64,000 nucleotides of DNA from Neobacillus nitrireducens (GCF_030915405.1 NZ_CP133262.1:3736501-3800500); one strand, 5' to 3'. Counted from the first letter of the stretch, positions 25,979 through 34,875 are shown. The notes: generated by a model from the sequence alone, not told the origin. Made by a program: numbers and translations.

Positions 25979-26866
25979 ATGACAAGAACATTTCGAAACA
26001 GCCGAACCGCCATACTTTATATTTTGCCAGCGCTCCTTTTCATCCTGTTTTTTGTATTTTTGCCGATCATGTTAAACCTGTATAACAGTTTGTTTCGGTG
26101 GAATTCCTTTGAAGCGGGAAAAGTTTTTGTTGGCTTAGAGTACTATGGCAGACTTTTTAAGGATCCAATCTTTTTTACCGCTTTGAAAAATAATTCCCTG
26201 TATGCCGTCATTTCATTAGTGTTCCAGGTTGGTTTGGGCTTAATCATTGCCGCCATTTTAGAAGATAAATTAATTAGAAGGTTTCAGCCCTTTTTCCGAA
26301 CTGTCTTTTTTATCCCGTCTGTTATTTCAATTGCAGTAGTTGGTTTGTTATGGCAGCTTCTCTATAACCCGGAAGTGGGTTTAGTGAACGGCGTCTTAAA
26401 GACATTAGGACAATCAGAATGGGCCCTCTCATGGCTGGGAGATAGTAAAACGGCCATTTATGCAGTTGTTGCTGTTTCACAATGGCAGTACACCGGTTAT
26501 ATGGTGATGTTATTCTTGCTTGCGATGCAAAAAATTCCTTTTGAATATTATGAAGCGGCAATGATTGATGGAGCTTCTAAGATAAAAACGTTCTTATATA
26601 TTACCTTACCGCAGATGAAGGAAATGATTCTTGTCGGAACGGTGATTACCGTGATTGGTGCATTCAAAGTATTTGATGAAGTGTATGTGATGACCAATGG
26701 GGGACCAGGTCGTTCAACAGAGGTATTAGGAACGATGCTGTATCGGGCCGCCTTCCGAAATGATGAAATGGGCTATGCCTCCACGATTGGGACGATTATT
26801 TTTGTCGTAACCCTTACCCTATCCTTAATTCAGTTGAAAATAGGCAAATCGGGACAGGAGGCGTAA
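25979..26866 (+). CDS. frlN: ABC sugar transporter permease, first subunit
   Basis: The roughly 295-residue protein has six transmembrane helices and the MalF/UgpA-type EAA loop (YYEAAMIDGASKIKTFLYITLPQMK). The start is placed at ATG 25979, 9 bases after AGGAGGAAG; a TTG at 25973 is too close to that site. It pairs with the next permease. Confidence 0.9.
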   Translation: MTRTFRNSRTAILYILPALLFILFFVFLPIMLNLYNSLFRWNSFEAGKVFVGLEYYGRLFKDPIFFTALKNNSLYAVISLVFQVGLGLIIAAILEDKLIRRFQPFFRTVFFIPSVISIAVVGLLWQLLYNPEVGLVNGVLKTLGQSEWALSWLGDSKTAIYAVVAVSQWQYTGYMVMLFLLAMQKIPFEYYEAAMIDGASKIKTFLYITLPQMKEMILVGTVITVIGAFKVFDEVYVMTNGGPGRSTEVLGTMLYRAAFRNDEMGYASTIGTIIFVVTLTLSLIQLKIGKSGQEA

Positions 26867-26870
26867 GGCA

Positions 26871-27770
26871 ATGACGACTAATAACCCAGTTGTAAAGACG
26901 AATGAAATAAAAGAAATCAAGACAGGGAGCCCAAGACTATCCTTGAAGGTGAAAAATAGAATCTTTCAAACGGGTGTCCTTATATGGTTTAGTCTCTTTG
27001 CATTGGTGATCATTTATCCGATCATATGGCTCGGCTTGAGTGGACTTAAATCCAATGCGGACTTTTTCTTAAATACTTGGTCGCTGCCGAGGGAATGGCT
27101 ATGGGAGAATTACAAAGCTGCGTGGGATGCAGGGATTGGCCACTTTTTCCTAAATAGTGTGTTCATCACGGTGATCTCAGTTGTAACGGTGCTGCTGCTC
27201 GGGTCAATGGCAGCATATGGATTGAGCCGCTTCCAGTTTAAAGGCCAGAATATTTTATTGATGATTATTCTAAGCGGGTTAATGTTGGCACCGCAGGTCA
27301 GTTTAATTCCTTTATACAAATTACTGCAGGCGATTGGACTTTATAATACCTATTGGGCATTGATTTTACCATATGTGGCTTTTCAACTGCCGTTTTCAAT
27401 TTTTTTAATGCGATCCTATTTTCTATCGATTCCGAAAGAACTTGAGGAGTCGGCGATTATTGATGGATGTAATAGTTGGAAGGTATATCGGCATATAATT
27501 GTTCCGATGGGCAAACCGATTATTGCCTCGTGTGCATTACTAACGGGGATGAATGTGTGGAATGAATTTATGTTTGCGTTAGTTTTTGTAGAAGACTCTG
27601 CCCTAAGGACAATTCCAGTGGGTCTGATGAATTTGCGCAGTCAGTTGAATACCAATTTCGGTATCCAATTAGCTGGGTTGGCCATTTCGGCGCTGCCAAT
27701 GATTATCGCGTATATTGTATTCCAAAAGCAATTTGTCCGTGGCCTATCGGCCGGAAGTGTAAAAGGATAA
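26871..27770 (+). CDS. frlM: ABC sugar transporter permease, second subunit
   Basis: The 299-residue protein is a MalG/UgpE-type permease with six helices and the EAA loop (LEESAIIDGCNSWKVYRHIIVPMGKP). It starts 4 bases after the first permease, behind GGAGGCG. Together with frlO and frlN it forms the importer. Confidence 0.9.
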   Translation: MTTNNPVVKTNEIKEIKTGSPRLSLKVKNRIFQTGVLIWFSLFALVIIYPIIWLGLSGLKSNADFFLNTWSLPREWLWENYKAAWDAGIGHFFLNSVFITVISVVTVLLLGSMAAYGLSRFQFKGQNILLMIILSGLMLAPQVSLIPLYKLLQAIGLYNTYWALILPYVAFQLPFSIFLMRSYFLSIPKELEESAIIDGCNSWKVYRHIIVPMGKPIIASCALLTGMNVWNEFMFALVFVEDSALRTIPVGLMNLRSQLNTNFGIQLAGLAISALPMIIAYIVFQKQFVRGLSAGSVKG

Positions 27771-27784
27771 GTCAGCTTGTGAAA

Positions 27785-27847
27785 GAGTGGAATGAGCATG
27801 AAAAAAGATAGGAAGAGTTCGAGTTCCTAGTTCATGCTCATTCACTC
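27785..27847 (+). repeat. Long hairpin between frlM and frlB
   Basis: GAGTGGAATGAGCATGAA (27785-27802) pairs with TTCATGCTCATTCACTC (27831-27847), 17 bp with one bulge. A smaller inner stem TAGGAA/TTCCTA extends it. No T run follows, so it is not a classical terminator. Confidence 0.65.
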
Positions 27848-27869
27848 CAGTTTCATATGATTGGTTTAA

Positions 27870-27883
27870 ATGGTATATACCAA
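27870..27883. promoter_or_regulatory. Candidate FrlR operator 3
   Basis: ATGGTATATACCAA is the third copy of the palindrome, 180 bases before the first deglycase gene. It implies a separate regulated promoter for the deglycase transcript. Confidence 0.78.
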
Positions 27884-28061
27884 ATGATATTTTTCACTTT
27901 GGGCTGACTACTCTACGATGAATTTGGGACGTTTGTACTGCAGTTTGCATGTATTTTTATTTGTGGATTTGCCTTGATTTGTTTCGAAACATTTCAAAGG
28001 CTCCAATATAGCCAAAAAGAAGTTTTAACGGTAAAAGTCAATAAATAGAGGAGGATAAAAA

Positions 28062-29027
28062 ATGTTAACAGACGTACAAAAGGCTTTGGATGTGTTTAAA
28101 GAAAGGGACATTGATCGTGTCTATTTCGTAGGATGCGGTGGCTCATCTTCTCTCATGTATGCAAGCAAATATGTATTAGACCGGGAAAGTGAAACGATTG
28201 ATTCGGACCTGTATAGTTCAAATGAGTTTATTCATCGTAACCCACGGAAACTTAATGAAAAGTCGCTGGTGATTTTGTGCTCCCACTATGGAAAAACACC
28301 GGAGACGGTTGAGGCTGCCCGGTTTGCAAGGGGAAAAGGCGCAATTACCGTCTCGTTAACCTTTGATTCCCAATCGCCGCTTGCCCAAGCTTCTGAATAT
28401 GTCATTGTTTATGAGGATGGGCAAGAAGCGAAGTATGTGAATGAGTCACCGGCTGTGATGCTTGAACTTGTTTTTGGTCTTCTAGCAGCTAAGGAAGGGA
28501 ATGAAAAGTTTTCCGATATCATTTCGTCTTTAGAAAATTTAGACCCAATATTAGTCCAGGAGAAGGCAAAGTATTTAAATCAGGCAAAGGAATTTGCCCA
28601 ATCCTATAAAGATGAAAAAGTAATTTACACGATGGCAAGCGGCGCCAATTATGGAATTGCTTATTGGTTCGCGATTTGCTTGCTGATGGAAATGCAGTGG
28701 ATTCATTCCCATGCCCTCCATGCCGGCGAATATTTCCATGGGCCATTTGAAGTCTTGGATAAAGACGTGCCAGTGATTCAATTATTAGGTTTAGACGAGA
28801 CGCGTCCATTAGAAGAACGCTCATTAGAATTCACTCAAAAATATGGAGAAAGGGTAGTTGTCCTTGATGCAAAGGAATTTGACCTGACAGGTGTAGCCGA
28901 AAGTGTCAAAGGCTACATTGCCCCACTCGTTCTGCAAACCATTCTGCGCCAATACGCAGAAGAATTAGCAACAGCCCGCAACCATCCACTAAGCACAAGA
29001 AGATATATGTGGAAAGTACCTTACTAA
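28062..29027 (+). CDS. frlB: Fructoselysine-6-phosphate deglycase FrlB
   Basis: The 321-residue SIS-domain protein has the sugar-isomerase motifs FVGCGGSSSLMYASKY and ILCSHYGKTPETVEAA. Its second half (MASGANYG, MEMQWIHSHALHAGEYFHGPFE, LLGLDETRPLEER, ATARNHPLSTRRYMWKV) is very close to Bacillus FrlB as I know it. FrlB cleaves fructoselysine 6-phosphate to glucose 6-phosphate and lysine. AGGAGG precedes it. Confidence 0.9.
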   Translation: MLTDVQKALDVFKERDIDRVYFVGCGGSSSLMYASKYVLDRESETIDSDLYSSNEFIHRNPRKLNEKSLVILCSHYGKTPETVEAARFARGKGAITVSLTFDSQSPLAQASEYVIVYEDGQEAKYVNESPAVMLELVFGLLAAKEGNEKFSDIISSLENLDPILVQEKAKYLNQAKEFAQSYKDEKVIYTMASGANYGIAYWFAICLLMEMQWIHSHALHAGEYFHGPFEVLDKDVPVIQLLGLDETRPLEERSLEFTQKYGERVVVLDAKEFDLTGVAESVKGYIAPLVLQTILRQYAEELATARNHPLSTRRYMWKVPY

Positions 29028-29031
29028 AAAA

Positions 29032-29044
29032 GGTGTCAGGCACC
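29032..29044 (+). repeat. REP-like core, copy 1
   Basis: Exact GGTGTCAGGCACC, 4 bases after the frlB stop codon. It is the leftmost copy noticed in the window. Confidence 0.85.
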
Positions 29045-29105
29045 AACTGTGTTTTTATCAATGATAGTCTCAATAATTTAATTATGAATTTGGAGGTAAT
29101 TTTTG

Positions 29106-30119
29106 ATGTTAAAATTTGATGCGGATTTATTTTTGCAATTGGTTGGGAAAGAGGCATTAGCGAAGAGAGAGGAAATAGAGAAGATTGTGGATGAAATTTC
29201 GGCTAAAGGATTTAAAAACATATTCTTAATTGGTTCCGGTGGAACGATTGCAATGATGTATCCATATGAGTATATTTTTAAGTCTAATTCCACGCTGGAG
29301 GTTCATGCAGAGATTGCGGCTGAGCTGCTAGTAATGAATAATCGCCACTTGACCAAAGATTCTGTTTGTATCTTTGCTTCTGTTACGGGAACCACAAAAG
29401 AAACAGTAGCTGCTGCTGAGTTCTGCAAGAGCAAAGGAGCCACAACCATAGGACTAGTAGCTGAACAAGGCACCCCATTGGCTGAGACGGTGGAGTATTA
29501 CATCTCTACTGGTCATGAGAAGCATTCGTTTGATACCTTCTTTATTCACTTACAGCTGCTTACGTTTCGCTTTATTTATAACAATGATGAATTCCCGCAA
29601 TATGATCAGTTTGCGAAAGAAATTGCCCTTTTACCACAAGGGATGGTCGATGCGTTAGAGCAGTTTGACTCCCAAGCGGAGCAATTTGCAATAAAGCATA
29701 AGAATACCGACTACCACATGCTGGTTGGGGCCGGGAACCTTTGGGGCAATACCTATTCCTACGCCATGTGTATCCTGGAGGAAATGCAATGGATTAGGTC
29801 GAAATCCATTCACGCCGCTGAGTTCTTCCACGGCACGCTTGAACTGGTGGAGGAGGATACAAGTGTAATTTTATTCAAAGGCGAAGATGAAACTCGTCCA
29901 TTGGTGGAACGTGTGGAACGATTCGCAGAAAATATTACTAAGGAATTGTTCATTTTGGATACAAAGGATTACCGTTTGGATGGAATCAGTGAGGAATTCA
30001 GAAAGCACTTTGCTGTCTGCCTGAACTGGGCACTGACTGGCCGAATCAGTGTCTACCTTGAGCGTGAAAGAAATCATCCGTTAGAAATCCGCAGATATTA
30101 CCGTAAAATGGCTTATTAG
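29106..30119 (+). CDS. SIS-domain sugar isomerase/deglycase paralogue A
   Basis: The roughly 337-residue protein is a double-SIS protein related to FrlB but clearly distinct: IGSGGTIAMMYPYEYIFK, SVTGTTKETVAAAEFCKSKG, and IHAAEFFHGTLELVEEDTSV instead of the FrlB HAGEYFHGPFE. It is much closer to the next gene. It probably deglycates another phosphorylated Amadori-type substrate such as a glucoselysine- or amino-acid-derived compound; that is inference. ATG 29106 follows GGAGGTAA. Confidence 0.78.
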   Translation: MLKFDADLFLQLVGKEALAKREEIEKIVDEISAKGFKNIFLIGSGGTIAMMYPYEYIFKSNSTLEVHAEIAAELLVMNNRHLTKDSVCIFASVTGTTKETVAAAEFCKSKGATTIGLVAEQGTPLAETVEYYISTGHEKHSFDTFFIHLQLLTFRFIYNNDEFPQYDQFAKEIALLPQGMVDALEQFDSQAEQFAIKHKNTDYHMLVGAGNLWGNTYSYAMCILEEMQWIRSKSIHAAEFFHGTLELVEEDTSVILFKGEDETRPLVERVERFAENITKELFILDTKDYRLDGISEEFRKHFAVCLNWALTGRISVYLERERNHPLEIRRYYRKMAY

Positions 30120-30131
30120 GAGGCGGCGATA

Positions 30132-31145
30132 GTGTATAACTTTGATGTGGAAAGATATTTAACGATCCAAAATGGTGCCTTATCTCTTAAGGATGAATTT
30201 GATCAGGTGATTGATTCATTGATAGAGAACGGATTGGAAAATTTATTCTTTGTCGGAACTGGCGGTGCGGCCATCCTAATGCAACCGGCTGAATATATTT
30301 TAAAAACATATTCCACCTTACCCGTTTTTACAGAAATCTCTTCGGAATTGATGTTGATGGGCCATCAGCACTTGGGTGAGCATTCACTGGTTATTTTGCC
30401 ATCTTTATCTGGTACAACGAAAGAAACAGTGGAGGCGGCTGCATTTTGTAAGGAAAAAGGGGCGGTAACGATCAGCTTGGTGGGGCATGCCTCGACACCA
30501 TTAGCGAATAGAACCGATTATACTTTTGTGAATTATGCGGCTGATGATACCTCCTGTGAATCGTTCTATATCCAGTCCTATTTGCTAGTGTTCCGTTTAT
30601 TGTATAAGCAAAATGAATTTCCCGACTATCAACAATTTGTTGAGGAATTGAGACATCTGCCAACTGTGCTCCTTTCCGTGAAAGAAGCAATCGAACCGCG
30701 GGCAGCTGAGTTTGCCTGCAAACATAAGGAGACGCCCTACCATATCCTCTCAGGAGCAGGTATCGATTGGGGTCAAACCTATTATTATGGCATGTGTATT
30801 TTAGAGGAAATGCAATGGATTAAAACACGTCCGGTTCATGCATCCGATTTTTTCCATGGTACATTGGAATTAGTAGAAGAGGATACGAGCATTATCCTCT
30901 TAAAAGGTGAGGATTTGACCCGTCCACTTACGGAAAGAGTCGAGCGTTTTGCTGAACATTATTCGAAGGAATTAACTGTTTTTGATACGAAGGATTATCG
31001 ATTAGCGGGTATTTCTAATGGGTTGAGAAGTCTTATTTCTCCGATTGTTTTTGCGGCCTTGCTTGAGAGAGTCAGCTGCCACTTGGAAAAGCAAAGAAAG
31101 CATCCGCTGACAACAAGAAGATATTATAAAAAGGTACCCTTTTGA
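30132..31145 (+). CDS. SIS-domain sugar isomerase/deglycase paralogue B
   Basis: The 337-residue protein is a tandem paralogue of the preceding gene (VGTGGAAILMQPAEYILK, SLSGTTKETVEAAAFCKEKG, VHASDFFHGTLELVEEDTS, KHPLTTRRYYKKV). It starts at GTG behind GGAGGCG, 12 bases after its neighbour. A heteromeric complex with paralogue A is possible. A terminator follows, closing the locus. Confidence 0.78.
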   Translation: MYNFDVERYLTIQNGALSLKDEFDQVIDSLIENGLENLFFVGTGGAAILMQPAEYILKTYSTLPVFTEISSELMLMGHQHLGEHSLVILPSLSGTTKETVEAAAFCKEKGAVTISLVGHASTPLANRTDYTFVNYAADDTSCESFYIQSYLLVFRLLYKQNEFPDYQQFVEELRHLPTVLLSVKEAIEPRAAEFACKHKETPYHILSGAGIDWGQTYYYGMCILEEMQWIKTRPVHASDFFHGTLELVEEDTSIILLKGEDLTRPLTERVERFAEHYSKELTVFDTKDYRLAGISNGLRSLISPIVFAALLERVSCHLEKQRKHPLTTRRYYKKVPF

Positions 31146-31166
31146 TAGTATCAATGGATTGAGTGC

Positions 31167-31198
31167 AGCCCTCACATCTTTTGTGAGGGCTCTTATTA
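31167..31198 (+). terminator. Terminator at the end of the frl locus
   Basis: AGCCCTCAC / GTGAGGGCT stem with a 7-base loop, followed by CTTATTATTT. It lies between the convergent SIS gene and the amidase gene. Confidence 0.8.
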
Positions 31199-31287
31199 TT
31201 TAGTTCATATCTTAGTTAAAAAGTATCGGTTTCAATTTCCAAATATCATTGGGAAGAAGAGAGGAGCTACGTGTAGACTCCTGCGAT

Positions 31288-32766
31288 TCAATATCCAGCA
31301 TGGATCATTTGTTCATAGAGGTTTAAAATCGATTGTCCGTAGGTTGTACCTGGAACAGCCCATTTTCCGTTTAAAGCGGTCCATGTGGGAGCAGAACCTC
31401 TGTCGACAAGTTGAAAGCGGGGGTCAACTAATGGATATTGATTGGGTAGTGGCTTCGTAGTGGCATACGCGTACAGGTGCTGAAGCTGGGTAAGGACCCC
31501 TTCTTCCTCATTTTTAAAGCTTGCCCCTCGCGTATCTCCTCCAGTTGCTCCAATTCCTGCATAGTTGTTCTGTCCTGGATTGACGACTCCGGTAAACCGA
31601 AAATAGTCTGTTTCGTGGATGGCTTGTGCAAAGGCAACATCCCCTCTAATCCCGTAGTAATTCCCGTAAGTTTGATAAAATTGACCTAATTCCGGTGCGT
31701 TAGGGTTGACCTTTTTCACAAATTGATCCATCTGTTCCGGTGATAGGAAAGTCGGACCTAAAACGGTAAACAGGCCCGGGTCCGCTATGATTGGTGCTTC
31801 TTTTGGACTATTGCTTGGGGTAGGACTTGTGTTTGAATTCGTGCTAGTGCTGGGTTTTGCTGTTGCCGCTTTTGTGGTGTTGGCTGCTGGTTTTTGGGTG
31901 ACTGATTTAGTTGTCGTTGTACTTGTTTTTTCAGTAATAATAAATGCATCATCGTATCCTAATTTTTCGATTGCCTTGAGGCGTTTTTCTGCCTTGGCGT
32001 TGGTTGTATAGGATGCAACTTTTACTCGGTACCAGGTGGCCCCCGATATTTTTGTAGAAACGATCGCTGATTTAATGCTCTTTTTCTTTAATTCTGCGAC
32101 CCTGTCTTTTGCATTTTCTTTCGATTTATAGGAGCCTACATAGACGGTATAGACTGTTTTTGTCGTGGCTTGAGTTATTTTGGGTGTGGTTGTTGTTTTC
32201 GTAGTTTCCTTCGTCACTTTGCGTTTTAGATTAAAGGCCTTGGCTATTCCGTTGACATGACCCTGAGCGACTTTTAGATGCCAAGAAGAATCCTTCATCA
32301 GCTCGGCATCATGTTTATTGCTTATAAAGCCGTTTTCCGTTAGGAGTGACGGCATTTTGGTTTCCCTGATTACATGAAAATTGGCCTTTTTTTGTCCGCG
32401 GTCCTTCAGTTGATTCACCTTTATGACTTCGCTATGGATGATATCTTGGTATTTTGCAGCTTTACTTGAATCAGATAACCCGTCGTAAATAAAATCCTCA
32501 TATCCTTGGGCGGAATTGTCAGCCGAATTGATGTGAATAGCCAGGAAAAAGTCTGGGTCCCAGTCGTTGGCGGCACTTGAGCGCTCAGCTAAGCCTTTAG
32601 TGGTATCGCTTGTACGACTCATCTTTACTTGAACATTTTCATAATCCTTTAGGATAATCGTTCGTATTTTAAGCGCAATTGCTAAGGTAATATCTTTTTC
32701 ATTCAGTCCATTATCTTGGGCGCCGGGATCTTCTCCGCCATGACCTGGGTCTAAATACAGCTTCAT
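31288..32766 (-). CDS. Cell-wall amidase with SPOR and glucosaminidase domains
   Basis: The 492-residue protein has an N-terminal amidase_3 domain (1-180: DPGHGGEDPGAQ, LAIHINSA, LLTENGFIS hold the zinc and catalytic residues), a SPOR domain (about 208-283), a Thr/Pro-rich linker, and a C-terminal glucosaminidase-type domain (about 340-490, catalytic region AIHETDYF). It has no signal peptide, like CwlC, which digests the mother-cell wall after sporulation. The combined activities would cut both peptide and glycan links. Its first 280 residues match the neighbouring amidase, so one arose from the other. Confidence 0.88.
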   Translation of the reverse strand: MKLYLDPGHGGEDPGAQDNGLNEKDITLAIALKIRTIILKDYENVQVKMSRTSDTTKGLAERSSAANDWDPDFFLAIHINSADNSAQGYEDFIYDGLSDSSKAAKYQDIIHSEVIKVNQLKDRGQKKANFHVIRETKMPSLLTENGFISNKHDAELMKDSSWHLKVAQGHVNGIAKAFNLKRKVTKETTKTTTTPKITQATTKTVYTVYVGSYKSKENAKDRVAELKKKSIKSAIVSTKISGATWYRVKVASYTTNAKAEKRLKAIEKLGYDDAFIITEKTSTTTTKSVTQKPAANTTKAATAKPSTSTNSNTSPTPSNSPKEAPIIADPGLFTVLGPTFLSPEQMDQFVKKVNPNAPELGQFYQTYGNYYGIRGDVAFAQAIHETDYFRFTGVVNPGQNNYAGIGATGGDTRGASFKNEEEGVLTQLQHLYAYATTKPLPNQYPLVDPRFQLVDRGSAPTWTALNGKWAVPGTTYGQSILNLYEQMIHAGY

Positions 32767-32865
32767 ACTTACCCCTCCATTTCTTTTAAAATACGTTCAA
32801 CTATATCTTATGGTAAACCCAATCTCGTGGACTCTATCTGAATTGCTAAACATGAAAAACCATAC

Positions 32866-32906
32866 AAAAGACCCCCTCTTTTTATTGATAGGTAGGAGGT
32901 CTTTTG
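32866..32906 (-). terminator. Terminator after the CwlC-like gene
   Basis: On the minus strand, AAAAGACCTCCT pairs with AGGGGGTCTTTT around a 17-base loop, ending in TTTT. It lies about 80 bases after the 32984 gene stop. Confidence 0.65.
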
Positions 32907-32946
32907 GAAGGCGGTGTCCTTTTGGGGCGGACAAGTGTACATAAGC

Positions 32947-32959
32947 GGTGCCTGACACC
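32947..32959 (-). repeat. REP-like core, copy 2, with conserved tail
   Basis: GGTGCCTGACACC is the core in minus orientation. On the minus strand it is followed by GCTTATGTACACTTGTCCG, a version of the longer tail also seen at 50.85, 55.13 and 61.73 kb. Confidence 0.85.
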
Positions 32960-32983
32960 AAAATATACACTTTAAATACTTGT

Positions 32984-33802
32984 TCATTCTGCAACAAGGA
33001 AGGCGTCTTTGATGCCGGCCTTTTTTACATCATCTAAGCGTTCTTCGGCATTTTCTCGGCTAGAGAAGGCACCTGCTTGGACTCGGTACCATGTTTCTCC
33101 AGAGATTTTTGTGGTATCGACGAATGATTCGATGCCTTTTGACTTCAGTTGGTCTACTCGCTCGTCGGCATTTTCTTTCGATTTGAAGGAACCGGCAATG
33201 ACTTTGAATAGCGTACCGGAATCTGGTTTATCAGGTTTCGGGGGTTCAGTGGGCTTACGTTTCAGGCCAAAGGCTTTGGCAATTCCGTTGACGTGACCTT
33301 GTGCTACTTTTTGTATCCAGGAAGATTGTTTCATTAGTGCGGCGTCATGGTCATTACTGATAAAGCCATTTTCCGATAAGAGTGCCGGCATATCTGTTTC
33401 ACGTAACACGTGAAAGTTCGCCTTTTTCTGGCCGCGATCTTGCAGTTGATTTACTTTCATAACTTCGGCATGGATAATATCTTGGTATTGGGCTGCTTTA
33501 GAAGTGTTAGATAAGCCACTATAAATATAGTCCTCGTATCCTAGGGCTGAGCTTGGGCCGGAATTGATGTGAATAGCCAAGAAAAAATCTGCCCCCCATG
33601 CATTCGCCTCACTCGATCGCTGACTTAAGCTCTTTGTCGTATCGCTGCTCCGACTCATTTTCACATTAATGTTCTCATAATCATTTTGTAAAATGGACCG
33701 TATTTTAAGCGCGATAGCTAATGTTACATCTTTTTCATCCAATCCATGACCTTGAGCCCCAGGGTCTTGTCCGCCATGGCCTGGATCTAAATAAAGCTTC
33801 AT
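32984..33802 (-). CDS. CwlC-like N-acetylmuramoyl-L-alanine amidase
   Basis: The 272-residue protein has an amidase_3 domain (about 1-180: DPGHGGQDPGAQ, LAIHINSG, LLSENGFIS) and a C-terminal SPOR domain (about 200-270, FKVIAGSFKSKENADERVDQLKSKG). No signal peptide is seen, as in the sporulation amidase CwlC. ATG 33802 is preceded by GGAGAGGATGAA; the open frame continues upstream without a ribosome site. The gene is a shorter relative of the downstream 492-residue amidase. Confidence 0.9.
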   Translation of the reverse strand: MKLYLDPGHGGQDPGAQGHGLDEKDVTLAIALKIRSILQNDYENINVKMSRSSDTTKSLSQRSSEANAWGADFFLAIHINSGPSSALGYEDYIYSGLSNTSKAAQYQDIIHAEVMKVNQLQDRGQKKANFHVLRETDMPALLSENGFISNDHDAALMKQSSWIQKVAQGHVNGIAKAFGLKRKPTEPPKPDKPDSGTLFKVIAGSFKSKENADERVDQLKSKGIESFVDTTKISGETWYRVQAGAFSSRENAEERLDDVKKAGIKDAFLVAE

Positions 33803-34011
33803 TTCATCCTCTCCATTTCTAAAAAATTGATTATATATACATGTTATGTGACTATGGACAAACATGTGCAGGTGCTTGTCATGGTATTTTGGTGGTTGGA
33901 TTACACCAAAGATAAATTTTCTTTGTTACCGAGGGGGCAGATGAATGGCAGTTTGGGTAAGAAAGAGAGCCCTTAAATGACCGAACTCTCATTCGTAGCG
34001 AGCTTCGGGTA

Positions 34012-34047
34012 ACAAAGAACACCCCTCGCCAATTTGGTCAGGGGTTG
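34012..34047 (-). terminator. Terminator after yvrJ
   Basis: On the minus strand, ACCCCTGACC pairs with the GAGGGGT segment and is followed by GTTCTTTGTT. It lies 10 bases after the yvrJ stop. Confidence 0.6.
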
Positions 34048-34055
34048 TTCCGCAA

Positions 34056-34199
34056 TTATATCCGTTCCTTCATCCGCTCGGGGAGATTCTGAATCGAGGT
34101 GACAACCATATCAAGCTTTGACTCAATCCGGTAAAGCAGATAAAGGGTCACTACGATAGGAAATCCAACCTCGCTAATGATTGGAATCAATTGTTCCAC
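34056..34199 (-). CDS. yvrJ: YvrJ family small membrane protein
   Basis: A 47-residue frame starts at GTG 34199 behind GAGGTGAAAAAAA. The product opens MEQLIPIISEVGFPIVVTLYLL, a single membrane helix followed by RIESKLDMVVTSIQNLPER, which is the YvrJ pattern. YvrJ genes typically sit with DUF1659 and DUF2922 genes, as here, but their role is unknown. A terminator lies between it and the DUF2922 gene and another just after it. Confidence 0.88.
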   Translation of the reverse strand: MEQLIPIISEVGFPIVVTLYLLYRIESKLDMVVTSIQNLPERMKERI

Positions 34200-34216
34200 T
34201 TTTTTTCACCTCGCTT

Positions 34217-34250
34217 TTTTAAAAAAAGGCCGTCCCTAAGGGGAATCGGC
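34217..34250 (-). terminator. Terminator after DUF2922 copy 2
   Basis: On the minus strand, AGGCCG and CGGCCT flank a loop with a nested CCCTTAGGG, followed by TTTTTTT. It lies between the DUF2922 and yvrJ genes, so yvrJ may depend on read-through. Confidence 0.8.
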
Positions 34251-34260
34251 CTCTCACTTA

Positions 34261-34479
34261 TTAAACCAATTCATAGTCCGTCACGTTACGGTCAATGACA
34301 CGTGCGCCTTTCGCAACGACAAGCTTACCACCTGCTGAAGTAAAAATATCAGCTGCGATAATTTGCGTCATCGATTGCTTGACGACTGCCTCATCAATCG
34401 GTTCTTTTGGATTTTCGACTGATAAACTGACGGTCTTGCCCATCTCCGTCCCAAATTGTAAATCTAAGACTTTTGCCAT
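34261..34479 (-). CDS. DUF2922 family protein, copy 2
   Basis: The 72-residue protein (MAKVLDLQFGTEMGKTVSLSV ... DRNVTDYELV) is a close paralogue of the 21.9 kb gene. ATG 34479 follows GGGAGGTGAGAT. It is downstream of DUF1659 copy 2 and upstream of yvrJ. Function is unknown. Confidence 0.86.
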   Translation of the reverse strand: MAKVLDLQFGTEMGKTVSLSVENPKEPIDEAVVKQSMTQIIAADIFTSAGGKLVVAKGARVIDRNVTDYELV

Positions 34480-34519
34480 ATATCTCACCTCCCATCGCTA
34501 GATTATTCCTCCAATATCA

Positions 34520-34738
34520 TTACGCTAAAATTTCCGTGCTGTCATTTCGTTCCACTTTGTTCAGCATGTCCTTGCATAGAACAGTAATCGCTTGCGATGC
34601 TTGAAATAACTGTTCAACCGTTGCTTCCTTTTTAATATTGCTAAACGTTTTTGCTCTTAGGATGGGTGCACCCTTTTCATCCACACCAACCTCAAAGACC
34701 ATACGAAGCTTTGTTCCTTCTAATAATGCTTGTGCCAT
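34520..34738 (-). CDS. DUF1659 family protein, copy 2
   Basis: The 72-residue protein (MAQALLEGTKLRMVFEVGVDE ... RNDSTEILA) is a paralogue of the 22.1 kb gene. ATG 34738 follows AGGAGGTGG. It is the first gene of the DUF1659-DUF2922-yvrJ set. Confidence 0.86.
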   Translation of the reverse strand: MAQALLEGTKLRMVFEVGVDEKGAPILRAKTFSNIKKEATVEQLFQASQAITVLCKDMLNKVERNDSTEILA

Positions 34739-34875
34739 GATCAACCACCTCCTTTCACCCTTTATATAGAGAAAAGTCGGCTAAAAGGACATGGTAAAAG
34801 AAAATAATATAAATAAAGTTGATTAATGCTATACTTGGGGAACGGCTTTGGTTTCTGAAAGGAGTTAACAATCTA

